From Streptomyces sp. SCSIO 75703 (GTDB lineage: Bacteria > Actinomycetota > Actinomycetes > Streptomycetales > Streptomycetaceae), in NCBI RefSeq assembly GCF_036607905.1, contig NZ_CP144555.1, forward strand, positions 1,240,001 to 1,304,000: 64,000 nt of DNA, in the 5' to 3' direction. This document shows positions 47,439 to 55,363 of the stretch, in pieces. The stretch's first letter is position 1. Each line of letters starts with the position of its first letter. A model generated the notes under the pieces. The model saw nothing but the letters and a program-made list of their open reading frames with translations, was not told the DNA's origin and searched no databases. Made by a program: the position numbers and the translations under genes.

Positions 47439-48692
47439 TTACCTCCTGCTGAGCTGGTACTTGGCGTACAGGTCGGACAGCTCCCACGCCAGGTCGAGGG
47501 ACTGTCCCCGGTTCAGCCGCGGGTCGCAGGCCGTCTCGTAGCGGGCGGACAGGTCACCGGGGGTGACCTCGTAGGTGCCGCCCAGGCACTCGGTGACGTG
47601 TTCCCCCGTCAGTTCGACGTGGACTCCCCCGGGGTGGGTGCCGTGCTCCTGGTGCACCTCGAACCAGCCCCGGATCTCGTCGAGGACGTCCGCGAGTCTA
47701 CGGGTCTTGCGGCCGTCGGGGGCCGTGACGGTGTTGCCGTGCATGGGGTCGCAGATCCACGCCACCCGGGCGCCCTCCGCCGTCACCCGCCGCACGAGGC
47801 CGGGCAGGACGTCGCGCACGGCGTCGGCGCCCATCCGGGTCACCAGGGCGAGGCGGCCGGGTTCGCGCCCGGGGTCGAGCCGGTCCACGAGGGCGGCCGC
47901 CTCGTCCGGGGTGGTGGTGGGCCCGAGTTTGACCGCGACCGGGTTGCGGATGCGGGCGGCGAAGTCGATGTGGGCGCCGTCGCGCGCGCGGGTGCGTTCG
48001 CCGACCCACAGCAGGTGGCCGGACAGGGCGTAGGGGCCCTCGGGCGTGCCGCGCGTCAGGGGGTGCTCGTAGTCGAGGACGAGCGCCTCGTGGCTGGTCC
48101 AGAACTCGGCGTCCCGCCGGGCCGCGAGCGCGCGCAGCACCTCCAGGGTGGCGGCCGAGACGCGGTGGGCACGGACCAGGCGGGACGGGTCGGGGGTGCG
48201 GGACCCGGCGGTGAACGCGTGGCCGTTGACGAGGTCGCCGCGGTAGACGGGCAGGGTCGTCCCGTCGCGGGTCTCGTGGGGCCGCGAGCGCGGTTTGGCG
48301 TACTGGCCGGCGATGCGGCCGACGGTGACGACGGGCAGCGCGGACGCCTCGGAGAGGATCGCCGCCATCTGGCCGAGCGTGCGGAAGGTGGCGTCGATCC
48401 GGTCCGGCCGCGCCTGATCGAAGGTCTCGGCGCAGTCGCCGCCCTGCAGCAGCAGTGCCTCGCCGCGGGCCACGGCGGCCAGCCGCGCGCGCAGGGCGTC
48501 GCACTCCGCGGGGCGGACGAGGCCGGGGGCGCGGCGGAGTGCGGCGACGGCCGCGGCGAGGGCGGCGGGGTCGGGCCAGGCGGGCTGCTGCGCGGCGGGC
48601 AGGCCGGGGAACTCCGGTACGTCCGGGGCCCGTTCGGCACACGGCGGGGCCTCCGGCTCTTCGGGCGGCCCGGTGGGCTGGGTCGGGATCAC
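47439..48692 (-). CDS. Class II (plant-type) DAHP synthase
   Basis: Condenses phosphoenolpyruvate and erythrose 4-phosphate to 3-deoxy-D-arabino-heptulosonate 7-phosphate, the entry to the shikimate pathway. The 417-aa protein has LLQGGDCAETFD (metal Cys, about residue 87), GRIAGQYAKPRS, LPVYRGDLVNGHAF, WVGERTR, KLGPTTTP, WICDPMHGNT and GGVHVELTGEHVTECLGG, all diagnostic. It is shorter than the usual housekeeping copy and lies inside a biosynthetic operon, so it is probably a pathway-dedicated copy. Its GTG start overlaps the upstream lyase stop by 4 nt. Confidence 0.92.
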   Translation of the reverse strand: MIPTQPTGPPEEPEAPPCAERAPDVPEFPGLPAAQQPAWPDPAALAAAVAALRRAPGLVRPAECDALRARLAAVARGEALLLQGGDCAETFDQARPDRIDATFRTLGQMAAILSEASALPVVTVGRIAGQYAKPRSRPHETRDGTTLPVYRGDLVNGHAFTAGSRTPDPSRLVRAHRVSAATLEVLRALAARRDAEFWTSHEALVLDYEHPLTRGTPEGPYALSGHLLWVGERTRARDGAHIDFAARIRNPVAVKLGPTTTPDEAAALVDRLDPGREPGRLALVTRMGADAVRDVLPGLVRRVTAEGARVAWICDPMHGNTVTAPDGRKTRRLADVLDEIRGWFEVHQEHGTHPGGVHVELTGEHVTECLGGTYEVTPGDLSARYETACDPRLNRGQSLDLAWELSDLYAKYQLSRR

Positions 48693-50146
48693 GTCGGGAA
48701 GTCCCCCTTCTCGTCGGAGCACGGCCGGCTCAGCGCACGGTCGACCAGGTGTCCCGCCGCTCCGGTGTACCGGGCCGGGTCGAGCAGCGCGGCCACTTCC
48801 CCGGGCTCGCACACGCCGTGCAGCGCGGGCAGTCCGGCGAGGACGTCGGCCAGGGGGCGTCCCTGCCGTTCGGCGGCGGTGGAGGCGTCGGTGAGCAGCC
48901 GTTTCGCGGCGGCCTTGCCGAGGCGGGGCGCGAGGACGGCGGCGAGGCGCTCGGAGACGATCCGGCTTCCGGTCAGGTCGAGGTTGGCGCGCATCCGGGC
49001 CGCGTCCACGGTGAGCCCCTCGGCGAGTTCGACCGCGGTGCGGGCGGCGCCGCCGGCCAGGCGCAGGCAGTCGCGCAGCAGGGGCCACTCGGCGTGCCAG
49101 GCGCCCGCCGAACGCTCGTCCTCGGTGGTGAGGCACTGGGTGAGCCCGGCCGCGAGCACCGGTACCTGCAGGGCCGCCGACCGGATGAGGGTGGCGAGGA
49201 CCGGGTTGCGTTTGTGCGGCATCGCCGAGGAGACCCCGCGTCCGGCCGGCGCCGGCTCGGCGACCTCGCCGATCTCGGTCCGGGCGAGGACCTGCACGTC
49301 CACGGCGATCTTGCCGAGGGCGGCGGCGGTGTGCGCGAGGGCGGCGGCGAGGTCGGCGACCGGGGTGCGCAGGGCGTGCCACGGCAGGGCGGGCCGGGCG
49401 AGGCCGGTCTCGGCGGCGTACGCGTCGACGAGCCGGTCCGGGTAGGCGCCGTGGTCCGTCTCGCCGCCGGGGGCGGCGAGTTCGGCGTACTGGAGGTACC
49501 CGGCCAGGGTGCCGGCCGCGCCGCCGAGGGACACGGGCAGGCCGTGGTGGCGTACGCGGGCGAGCCGTTCGATCGCGTCGAGGACGAGGTGCCGCCAGCC
49601 CGCTGCCTTGAGCCCGAAGGTGACCGGCACCGCGTGCAGGGCGAGCGTGCGGCCCGCCTGGGGCGTGTCGCGGTGGCGGGCGGCGAGCGCGCCGAGGGCG
49701 GCGGCGACGCGCCGCAGGTCCGCCAGGACGAGGTCGAGGGCGCGGGCCGCGACCAGCATGGACCCGGTGTCCAGGACGTCCTGGCTGGTGGAGCCGCGGT
49801 GCACGTACTCGGCGGCGTCCGCGTCCCGCTCCGCGACGGCGGCCGTGAACGCGGCGACCAGGCCGACGACGGGGTTGGCGGTCTCCCGCGCGGCGACGGC
49901 GAGGGCGCGCACGTCGAGGTCACAGGTGCCGGCCACGTCCGTGATCGTCTCCGCGGCCCGCCGCGGCACGGTGCCGAGGCGGGCCTGGGCGCGGGCCAGG
50001 GCGGCCTCGGCGTCCAGCATGGCCCGCAGCCAGGCCCGGTCCGAGGTCGCCGCCTCCACGGGGGTGGCGGCGCGGACCGGCGCGAGCAGGCCGGTGTCCG
50101 GTTCCGGGGCCGGGTGGGCGGCGGGCGCGGGTTCGGTGCCGGTCAC
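48689..50146 (-). CDS. creD: CreD-like nitrosuccinate lyase (fumarase/aspartase superfamily)
   Basis: A 485-aa lyase with the superfamily's three conserved blocks: HRGSTSQDVLDT (116-127), TLALHAVPVTFG (168-179) and the flexible catalytic-Ser loop SSAMPHKRNP (306-315). By sequence type it would be annotated as a carboxymuconate cycloisomerase or adenylosuccinate lyase. Neither pathway is present, and it is translationally coupled (GTGA) to a CreE-type flavin monooxygenase. In cremeomycin and related clusters that pair turns aspartate-derived nitrosuccinate into fumarate and nitrous acid, so I assign this role by context. GTG 50146 follows GGAG. Confidence 0.7.
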   Translation of the reverse strand: MTGTEPAPAAHPAPEPDTGLLAPVRAATPVEAATSDRAWLRAMLDAEAALARAQARLGTVPRRAAETITDVAGTCDLDVRALAVAARETANPVVGLVAAFTAAVAERDADAAEYVHRGSTSQDVLDTGSMLVAARALDLVLADLRRVAAALGALAARHRDTPQAGRTLALHAVPVTFGLKAAGWRHLVLDAIERLARVRHHGLPVSLGGAAGTLAGYLQYAELAAPGGETDHGAYPDRLVDAYAAETGLARPALPWHALRTPVADLAAALAHTAAALGKIAVDVQVLARTEIGEVAEPAPAGRGVSSAMPHKRNPVLATLIRSAALQVPVLAAGLTQCLTTEDERSAGAWHAEWPLLRDCLRLAGGAARTAVELAEGLTVDAARMRANLDLTGSRIVSERLAAVLAPRLGKAAAKRLLTDASTAAERQGRPLADVLAGLPALHGVCEPGEVAALLDPARYTGAAGHLVDRALSRPCSDEKGDFPT

Positions 50147-52137
50147 GTGTCCGCTCCGATCCGCGTGCCGGCCGGGTCCGCCGAGACGACCGCGAGGACC
50201 GCGCCGGCGATCGCGTCCGCGTCCTCCAGCGTCACCGAGCCGACGCCCGGGCGGATGCCGGCGGCGGTGACCCAGTGCACCGACTCCGTGGGCACGCCGT
50301 AGGCGAAGCGCCGCGGGTGGGCGCGGCCCCCGGCGTCCACGAGCCGGTAGGGGCGCTCGGTGACGGCGAGGCCCCCCGTCTCGTACGCCTCGCCGTCCCC
50401 GGCGGGGATCCGGTAGGCGGCGCACTGCCCGGTCTCCCGCAGCCGGCGCAGCAGCGGATCGGTGGTGCGGCGCAGGTCGGGCTCTGGCAGGCGGGCCTCG
50501 ATGAGCGTCCTGGCCCGTACCCGTACGTCCGGCAGCGCGGTGGTGCTCGCCACGAAGGCGCCGTCCTCGGCGGTGACGCGCAGGCCGGGACCGAGGCAGG
50601 TGACGACGCCGGCCTCGATCAGCGCGATGAGCTCCTCGATCCGGGAGGCCGGCGGCCCGATGGAGAGGTAGGCGTTGAGCGGGGTGTACCAGCCGCGCAG
50701 GGCGTCGCGGTACGAGGCTCCGTCGATGCCGCCGTGGTCGACGACGAGGCGTATCTCGTTGCGCAGGTCGCGCAGGACGTCGAGGGCCGCCTTGACCGGG
50801 CCGCTGACGTTGCCCTCGCGGGCGTGCGCCACGTCGGCGCGCAGGTGCGCGAGGAGCCAGTCGCGGAAGTCGTCGGCGTCCGTGAACTCGCGCGTGCCCT
50901 GGGGCCGGGCGACGCGCCGCCAGTCCCAGCGGTCCGCCGGGCCGACGGCGGCCTCGTCGAGCAGGGCCCGCTCGCCGGCGCCGGGCGCGGCGGCCAGGTA
51001 GCGGTCGGCGAAGGCGGCGCCGTCGCGTCCGCGGGAGGTGAGGAGCGCCGCGTAGTAGACGGCCTCCACCTCCTTGGCGATCAGCGGCCACACGTCCGCC
51101 TCGAAGTCGGCCGGTGCGCCGCGGGCGGCCCGCGCGCGCAGTGCGGCGGCCTTGGCGGCGGTCAGCAGGCGAGGGTGGTGGCGTCCGTCGGCGCCCTTCT
51201 CGTTCTCGCCGCGCGCGTGGTAGGGGATGCCGCGCCGTGATCCCGCGTACAGGCGGGGTTCACGGCCCGAGGGGCGGTAGACGGGGCGGCCGTCGGCGTC
51301 GCGCTCGAACCGTCCGCCGCGGCCGAGCGTGAGCAGGGCCATGTGGTCGAAGAAGTTGAGGCCGAGGCCGCGCAGGACCACGGCTTCGCCGGGTGCGATG
51401 TCCGAGAGGTCCACGTCGGCCGGGTTGGCGGGGCCGACGTGGCGCAGGCCGTGGCGGGCCGCGTGGGCGGCGAGGCCGGCCTCGGCGCGGGTGGGCTCGG
51501 CGTCGAGGTGGCCCTGGGCGAGCACCACGGCGTCCAGGCCCGGCAGTCCGGTGCCGTCGGACAGGACGAGGCGTTGCCGGGCGCCGTCGTCCTCGTCGGT
51601 GAGGTCGACGGCGCGGGCCCGGTGCACGCGGACGGTGAGGTGCGCGGGCGCGGTGGTGACGAGCCGGTCGAAGACCCACTCCAGGTAGCGGCCGTAGAAG
51701 GCGCGGGAGGGGTACGAGTCCGGGCCGAGCGCGCGGGCCTCGGCGAGGTCGTCGGCGTCGAGGCCGTCGCCGTCGTCCCCGCGCGCCCGCGCGCGGGCCC
51801 ACGCGTGGAGGCTGGGTCCCTCCTCGATCGGGCCCTCGACGGCGACGCTCGCGTCGGTGAACATGCTGACCTGGCAGGCGACCGTGTTCATCAGCAGTTC
51901 ACGTGGCTGCGCCGTGCGCCAGACCCGGCCCGCGCCGGGCGGGTCGGGGTCCACGATGTGGACCGTCAGCCGGTCGCACGAGGGCGACTTGCGTTCCCGC
52001 GCGCACAGCCGTTCCAGTACGGAGAGGCCGCGCGGGCCCGCGCCGACGAGCCCGATGGCGTGTCGCCGCCCGTCCGCCGGTGGTTCTCCGGCCGGCGGGC
52101 GGAGGCGGGGACGGCGGGAGGCGGCCGGGAGAGTCAC
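50143..52137 (-). CDS. creE: CreE-like FAD monooxygenase (aspartate to nitrosuccinate)
   Basis: A protein of about 664 aa with an N-terminal FAD/NAD(P)-binding domain (PF13454-like): AIGLVGAGPRGLSVLERL (about residues 27-44), DAVVLAQGH, and VVLRGLGLNFFDHMALLTLGRGG later. Size, motifs and its place directly before a CreD-like lyase match CreE, the flavin enzyme that oxidises the amino group of L-aspartate to nitro in nitrous-acid-forming pathways. The assignment is from family and context. GTG 52137 overlaps the stop of the small DIGWN peptide gene by 4 nt, so translation of the enzyme probably depends on translation of the peptide. Confidence 0.7.
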   Translation of the reverse strand: MTLPAASRRPRLRPPAGEPPADGRRHAIGLVGAGPRGLSVLERLCARERKSPSCDRLTVHIVDPDPPGAGRVWRTAQPRELLMNTVACQVSMFTDASVAVEGPIEEGPSLHAWARARARGDDGDGLDADDLAEARALGPDSYPSRAFYGRYLEWVFDRLVTTAPAHLTVRVHRARAVDLTDEDDGARQRLVLSDGTGLPGLDAVVLAQGHLDAEPTRAEAGLAAHAARHGLRHVGPANPADVDLSDIAPGEAVVLRGLGLNFFDHMALLTLGRGGRFERDADGRPVYRPSGREPRLYAGSRRGIPYHARGENEKGADGRHHPRLLTAAKAAALRARAARGAPADFEADVWPLIAKEVEAVYYAALLTSRGRDGAAFADRYLAAAPGAGERALLDEAAVGPADRWDWRRVARPQGTREFTDADDFRDWLLAHLRADVAHAREGNVSGPVKAALDVLRDLRNEIRLVVDHGGIDGASYRDALRGWYTPLNAYLSIGPPASRIEELIALIEAGVVTCLGPGLRVTAEDGAFVASTTALPDVRVRARTLIEARLPEPDLRRTTDPLLRRLRETGQCAAYRIPAGDGEAYETGGLAVTERPYRLVDAGGRAHPRRFAYGVPTESVHWVTAAGIRPGVGSVTLEDADAIAGAVLAVVSADPAGTRIGADT

Positions 52138-52355
52138 GCTCCGGACCCGTTCCAGCCGATGTCCCGCGCCGGGCCGTCCACCACGTTCCAGCCGATGTCG
52201 GACGCCTGGACCCGGTTCCAGCCGATGTCCCGCGACACCGCGGACGCCGCCGCGGCCGGCACGCATCCGACCAGCAGGGCCGTGATCCCGCCCACCACGG
52301 GTCTCGCGACGGCACGCTGCGCGATGAAGATCCCCCTGGACACAGAACTCCCCAT
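52134..52355 (-). CDS. Small exported peptide with three DIGWN repeats
   Basis: First gene of the leftward operon, 73 aa. Residues 1-39 form a signal sequence: Arg-containing n-region, hydrophobic PVVGGITALLVGCVPAAAASA; cleavage could follow A39 (ASA), or Cys31 in LLVGC could be lipidated. The remaining 34 residues contain DIGWN at 43-47, 53-57 and 65-69, each preceded by a small or Arg residue. The three 15-nt coding units (plus-strand 52149-52163, 52185-52199, 52215-52229) are identical even at third positions. Starts: ATG 52355 (GGACGGA upstream) or an internal GTG five codons later (GGGGAG upstream). The stop overlaps the creE-like start (GTGA). I do not recognise the family; it could be a ribosomally made product, a signal or a pathway chaperone. 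Confidence 0.75.
   Translation of the reverse strand: MGSSVSRGIFIAQRAVARPVVGGITALLVGCVPAAAASAVSRDIGWNRVQASDIGWNVVDGPARDIGWNGSGA
52149..52229. repeat. Three identical 15-bp units encoding DIGWN
   Basis: GTTCCAGCCGATGTC (plus strand) at 52149-52163, 52185-52199 and 52215-52229, spaced 36 and 30 bp, so all are in the same reading frame of the small peptide gene. The spacers differ in sequence and length. Confidence 0.95.
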
Positions 52356-52599
52356 TTCCGTCCACTGTGGAAACCGGCGCGCGGGAATTCCCCCGCCGCC
52401 TTCAGTCAATGGTTCGCAGACGCAATAACGGAATGAACACATCCGTGTCGCGTCGCTTCCGTGAGACGCGCATCCGGAGCCGACTTCCTCTCCCCCGGCT
52501 CCGCACTGCGGCTCTGCGAAGAAATCTGTCACCCCTGGAGTTCCCGCGACAGATCATCAATACTTCGGGTCGGCGCACTGCCGGGAAACGAGGGATCAG
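52356..52599. promoter_or_regulatory. Divergent promoter region of the biosynthetic cluster
   Basis: These 244 bp separate the DIGWN-peptide operon from the LuxR gene and are less GC-rich than the surrounding genes. They contain GGGAATTCCC (52383-52392), GCGTC/GACGC half-sites around 52452-52471, and the perfect repeat ATCTGTC-N17-GACAGAT (52524-52554). No convincing sigma-70 pair is visible in either direction, as expected if an activator is required. Confidence 0.55.
52524..52554. promoter_or_regulatory. Candidate regulator-binding inverted repeat
   Basis: A perfect 7-bp inverted repeat ATCTGTC (52524-52530) and GACAGAT (52548-52554), 17-bp spacer, 45 bp upstream of the LuxR start and 169 bp from the peptide start. 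It could be the site of the LuxR-type protein; this is inference. Confidence 0.35.
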
Positions 52600-53463
52600 A
52601 TGAACATACCGAGCGATCACGCGAGTACGCTGCACCACGTCGCGGGCACCTTGCGCGAACTCGCGGACACCGTGTCCACCCAGGCGGACCGGGCGGAGCC
52701 GGACCGTTCCGGCCACGGCCCCGCTCAGGCCACCGCGGGCGTCACGTACATCCAGGGGATGCCCGAGATCCAGGCCACGATCCAGCGGGCGGTCGACCGG
52801 TCGGTGTCCGAGATCCTCACGGCGCAGCCGGAGGGGCCCCGTCCCGAGGCGGTGCTCCAGGACGCGCTCGGCGGCGTCCGCGAGCGGATCGCCGCCGGGG
52901 TGTCGATGCGCACGCTCTACCAGCACAGCACGCGGTTCGACGAGCCGACCAAGGAGTACGTCCGGGCGGTCACCGGCTACGGCGTCCAGGTCCGTACGCT
53001 CGCCGAGTTCTTCGACCGCGTGATCATCGTCGACCGCAGGCTGGCGTTCATCCCCGGGAACGCGGACCGCACCACGGCGGTCTTAGTCACCGAGCCGGCC
53101 ATCGTGCGCTTCCTCACCGACGTCTTCGAGCGGGCGTGGGACCGTGCCGAGTCCCACCCGTTCCTGCCGGTGCGGGCCGCCGAGGCGGCGACCGACATCG
53201 TGCCCGCGATGCGGGACGCCATCTGCAAACTCCTGACGGAGGGCAAGTCGGACCGGGAGGTGGCCCGGCGCCTCGGCTTCAGCCTGCGTTCACTGCAGTC
53301 CCATGTCGCCCGCCTCAAGGACCAGTACGGCGCCCAGCACCGGCTGCAACTCGGATACCTCATGGGAATCGAAGAGGCACAGGCGGCGGCGAAATCCAGG
53401 GAAAGGAAAGGGGAATCGGATGAACCACTGCGGGACCTTGCGGAGGAAATCGCGGGAATCTAG
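52600..53463 (+). CDS. LuxR-type (helix-turn-helix) cluster regulator with a TTA codon
   Basis: A 287-aa regulator. The C-terminal LuxR/GerE helix-turn-helix is at about 208-258 ([32 protein letters not shown]). The preceding part (about 48-195, [27 protein letters not shown] ... [22 protein letters not shown]) resembles the N-terminal domain of single-domain LuxR regulators found in specialised-metabolite clusters; there is no response-regulator receiver. Codon 162 is TTA (53083-53085), the rare Leu codon read by bldA tRNA, so the protein is probably made only late in growth. AGGGATC precedes ATG 52600. Confidence 0.88.
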   Translation: MNIPSDHASTLHHVAGTLRELADTVSTQADRAEPDRSGHGPAQATAGVTYIQGMPEIQATIQRAVDRSVSEILTAQPEGPRPEAVLQDALGGVRERIAAGVSMRTLYQHSTRFDEPTKEYVRAVTGYGVQVRTLAEFFDRVIIVDRRLAFIPGNADRTTAVLVTEPAIVRFLTDVFERAWDRAESHPFLPVRAAEAATDIVPAMRDAICKLLTEGKSDREVARRLGFSLRSLQSHVARLKDQYGAQHRLQLGYLMGIEEAQAAAKSRERKGESDEPLRDLAEEIAGI

Positions 53464-53549
53464 GCTCACGCCCCATGGGCCGATCACGCGCATTACGGAC
53501 CCCGTGGCCGCACCGTTCACTTTCCTCTCCGAAGGACACGCCGAATTCC

Positions 53550-54548
53550 ATGACATCGCCGACGCAGTACAGTCTCTTCGCCAACGAGAATCCTTATCCG
53601 CCGCTGCCCTCCGTGCGGGAACTCCTCCACACCGAGGCGGCCCGCGTCAACCGCTACCCCGACCGGCACGCCGTCGCCCTGACCGAGGCCCTCGCACGCC
53701 GGTTCGACGTGCCGGCCGGACACCTGGCGCTGGGCGCCGGATCGGTGGGCGTGGCCCTGCACCTGCTGCACTCCGCGCTCGGCACGGGCGGTGGTGACGT
53801 CGTCTTCGCCTGGCCCTCGTTCGAGGCCTATCCGCATCTGACCCGGGTGTGCGGCGGCGATCCGGTCCCGGTGCCGCTGGAGGGCCACCGGCACGATCTG
53901 GACGCGCTCGCGGACGCGGTGACCGCGCGTACCCGCGTGGTGTTCATATGCAATCCCAACAATCCCACGGGCACGGTGGTCGGCCGCGGGGAACTGGAAC
54001 GCTTTCTCGCCAGGATTCCGGAGCGCGTGCTCGTCGTACTCGACGAGGCATACCGGGAATTCGTCCGGGACGCGGACATACCCGATGGCATCGAACTGTA
54101 CCGTGACAGGCCCAACCTCGTGGTGCTGCGCACCTTTTCCAAGGCATACGGCCTGGCCGGGCTGCGCGTCGGATTCGCCGTCGCCCACGAACCCGTCGCG
54201 GCCGGGGTGCGCGGCGCCGCGGTGCCGTTCGGGGTCGGCTCCCTCGCCCAGGCCGCGGCCGTGGCCTCGCTGCGCGCCGAGGACGAACTGACCGAGCGGG
54301 TGGCGGCGCTGGTCGAGGAGCGCGAACGGGTACGGGACGCGCTGCTCGCCGCCGGCTGCGAGGTGCCGCCGTCGGAGGCCAACTTCCTGTGGCTTCCCCT
54401 CGGCGGGCGGACCACCGCGTTCGCCGAGGCGTGCGCGGCGCGGGGCGTGCGGGTGCGGGCCTTCGACGGGGAGGGCGCGCGCGTGACCGTCGGCGAGCCG
54501 GCGGCCAACGCCGTGGTGGTGCGGGTGGCGGCGGACTTCGCCGGCTGA
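53550..54548 (+). CDS. PLP-dependent aminotransferase, histidinol-phosphate type
   Basis: A 332-aa fold-type I aminotransferase of the HisC group. Motifs are [12 protein letters not shown] (11-22), [10 protein letters not shown] (132-141), VLDEAYREF (163-171) and the PLP lysine K198 in [10 protein letters not shown]; the Arg for substrate carboxylate is near VVVRVAADF. It is slightly short for HisC, and no his genes are near, so it more likely acts in the cluster, for example on an aromatic or other 2-oxo acid. It lies 86 bp after the LuxR gene. GAAGGA is 13 nt before ATG 53550. The middle of the gene uses more AT-ending codons than its neighbours. Confidence 0.87.
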   Translation: MTSPTQYSLFANENPYPPLPSVRELLHTEAARVNRYPDRHAVALTEALARRFDVPAGHLALGAGSVGVALHLLHSALGTGGGDVVFAWPSFEAYPHLTRVCGGDPVPVPLEGHRHDLDALADAVTARTRVVFICNPNNPTGTVVGRGELERFLARIPERVLVVLDEAYREFVRDADIPDGIELYRDRPNLVVLRTFSKAYGLAGLRVGFAVAHEPVAAGVRGAAVPFGVGSLAQAAAVASLRAEDELTERVAALVEERERVRDALLAAGCEVPPSEANFLWLPLGGRTTAFAEACAARGVRVRAFDGEGARVTVGEPAANAVVVRVAADFAG

Positions 54549-54569
54549 CGCCCGGGGGCGGATCGCCGG

Positions 54570-55247
54570 CTACGCGGCCGGCTTCCGCGCCGTCAGCAGG
54601 TACTCGTGCGAGCGGTTGGTGACCAGTGGGTCGTCACCGCCGGCCGGCCAGCCGTAGAGGTGCACGCGTTCGTCGCCCAGGGTCAGGTGACGGCCGAGCA
54701 GGCGGGCCGCGTCCCAGGCCAGGGGGACGACCGCGCCGTCGATCCGCCGGTTCTGCACCGCGATCACCGCGTACGCGCCCGGCCGCATCACCGCGGCGAT
54801 CGCGCCGAAGGCGTCGTCGAGCGCCTCCAGGTAGACGTCGTACTCCCGCAGCGCGTACAGGGTGGCGGGGGCGGCCCCGGCCGGGTCGAGCGCCGTCCCG
54901 AAGTAGGGCAGGTCGCACAGGACCAGGTCCACGGAAGCGGCGTCGAGCGGCGGCTTGCGGGCGTCGCCGCACAGCATCCGCTGGCCGGGGTACGGCGCGA
55001 TACGGTCCCGGGCCCGCTCCACCCGGTCCGGGTCGATCTCCAGGCCGACGCCGCGCCTGCCCTCGGCCCCACAGGCCACCAGGGTCGTGCCCCAGCCCGC
55101 GAACGGGTCGAAGACCACATCGCCGGGCTGGCTGAACTCACGTATCAACGGCCGGAGTTGGGCCACCATGCCGCAGGAGCCCGGGGTGTCGGACCGCACG
55201 AACTCGGGGTCCTCCTCCCCGAGGACCAGCCAACTGGAGACTCCCAT
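54570..55247 (-). CDS. DNA-methylase-fold SAM-dependent methyltransferase
   Basis: A 225-aa protein with the N6/N4 DNA methylase architecture: SAM motif VFDPFAGWGTT (45-55), acidic GLEIDPDRV (68-76) and the catalytic-type motif CDLPYF (111-116), where DNA amino-methylases have (D/N/S)PP(Y/F/W); here the first Pro is Leu. No target-recognition domain or restriction gene is present. At the end of a biosynthetic operon it may methylate an amino group of a small molecule, but a role on DNA or RNA cannot be excluded. ATG 55247 is used; the MFS gene ends 116 bp upstream on the same strand. Confidence 0.75.
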   Translation of the reverse strand: MGVSSWLVLGEEDPEFVRSDTPGSCGMVAQLRPLIREFSQPGDVVFDPFAGWGTTLVACGAEGRRGVGLEIDPDRVERARDRIAPYPGQRMLCGDARKPPLDAASVDLVLCDLPYFGTALDPAGAAPATLYALREYDVYLEALDDAFGAIAAVMRPGAYAVIAVQNRRIDGAVVPLAWDAARLLGRHLTLGDERVHLYGWPAGGDDPLVTNRSHEYLLTARKPAA

Positions 55248-55363
55248 CGACGATCACGACCTTTCGCACGTGGAGAAGGAAAGCGGGGCGTGCGCCACAG
55301 CGAGCGGCGCGCGCCGGGAAGGACGGAGCGGGGTACGGCGGTGCGCGGCGGGCCGGGCCCGGG

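Noticed and set aside
52149..52229. CRISPR-like or regulatory direct repeats
   Set aside because: Units are 15 bp, in frame, and translate to DIGWN within a small ORF; there are no cas genes.
52134..52355. Lanthipeptide or lasso-peptide precursor
   Set aside because: The tail after the signal region has no Cys, and no lanthionine synthetase, lasso cyclase or associated protease gene lies in the window.
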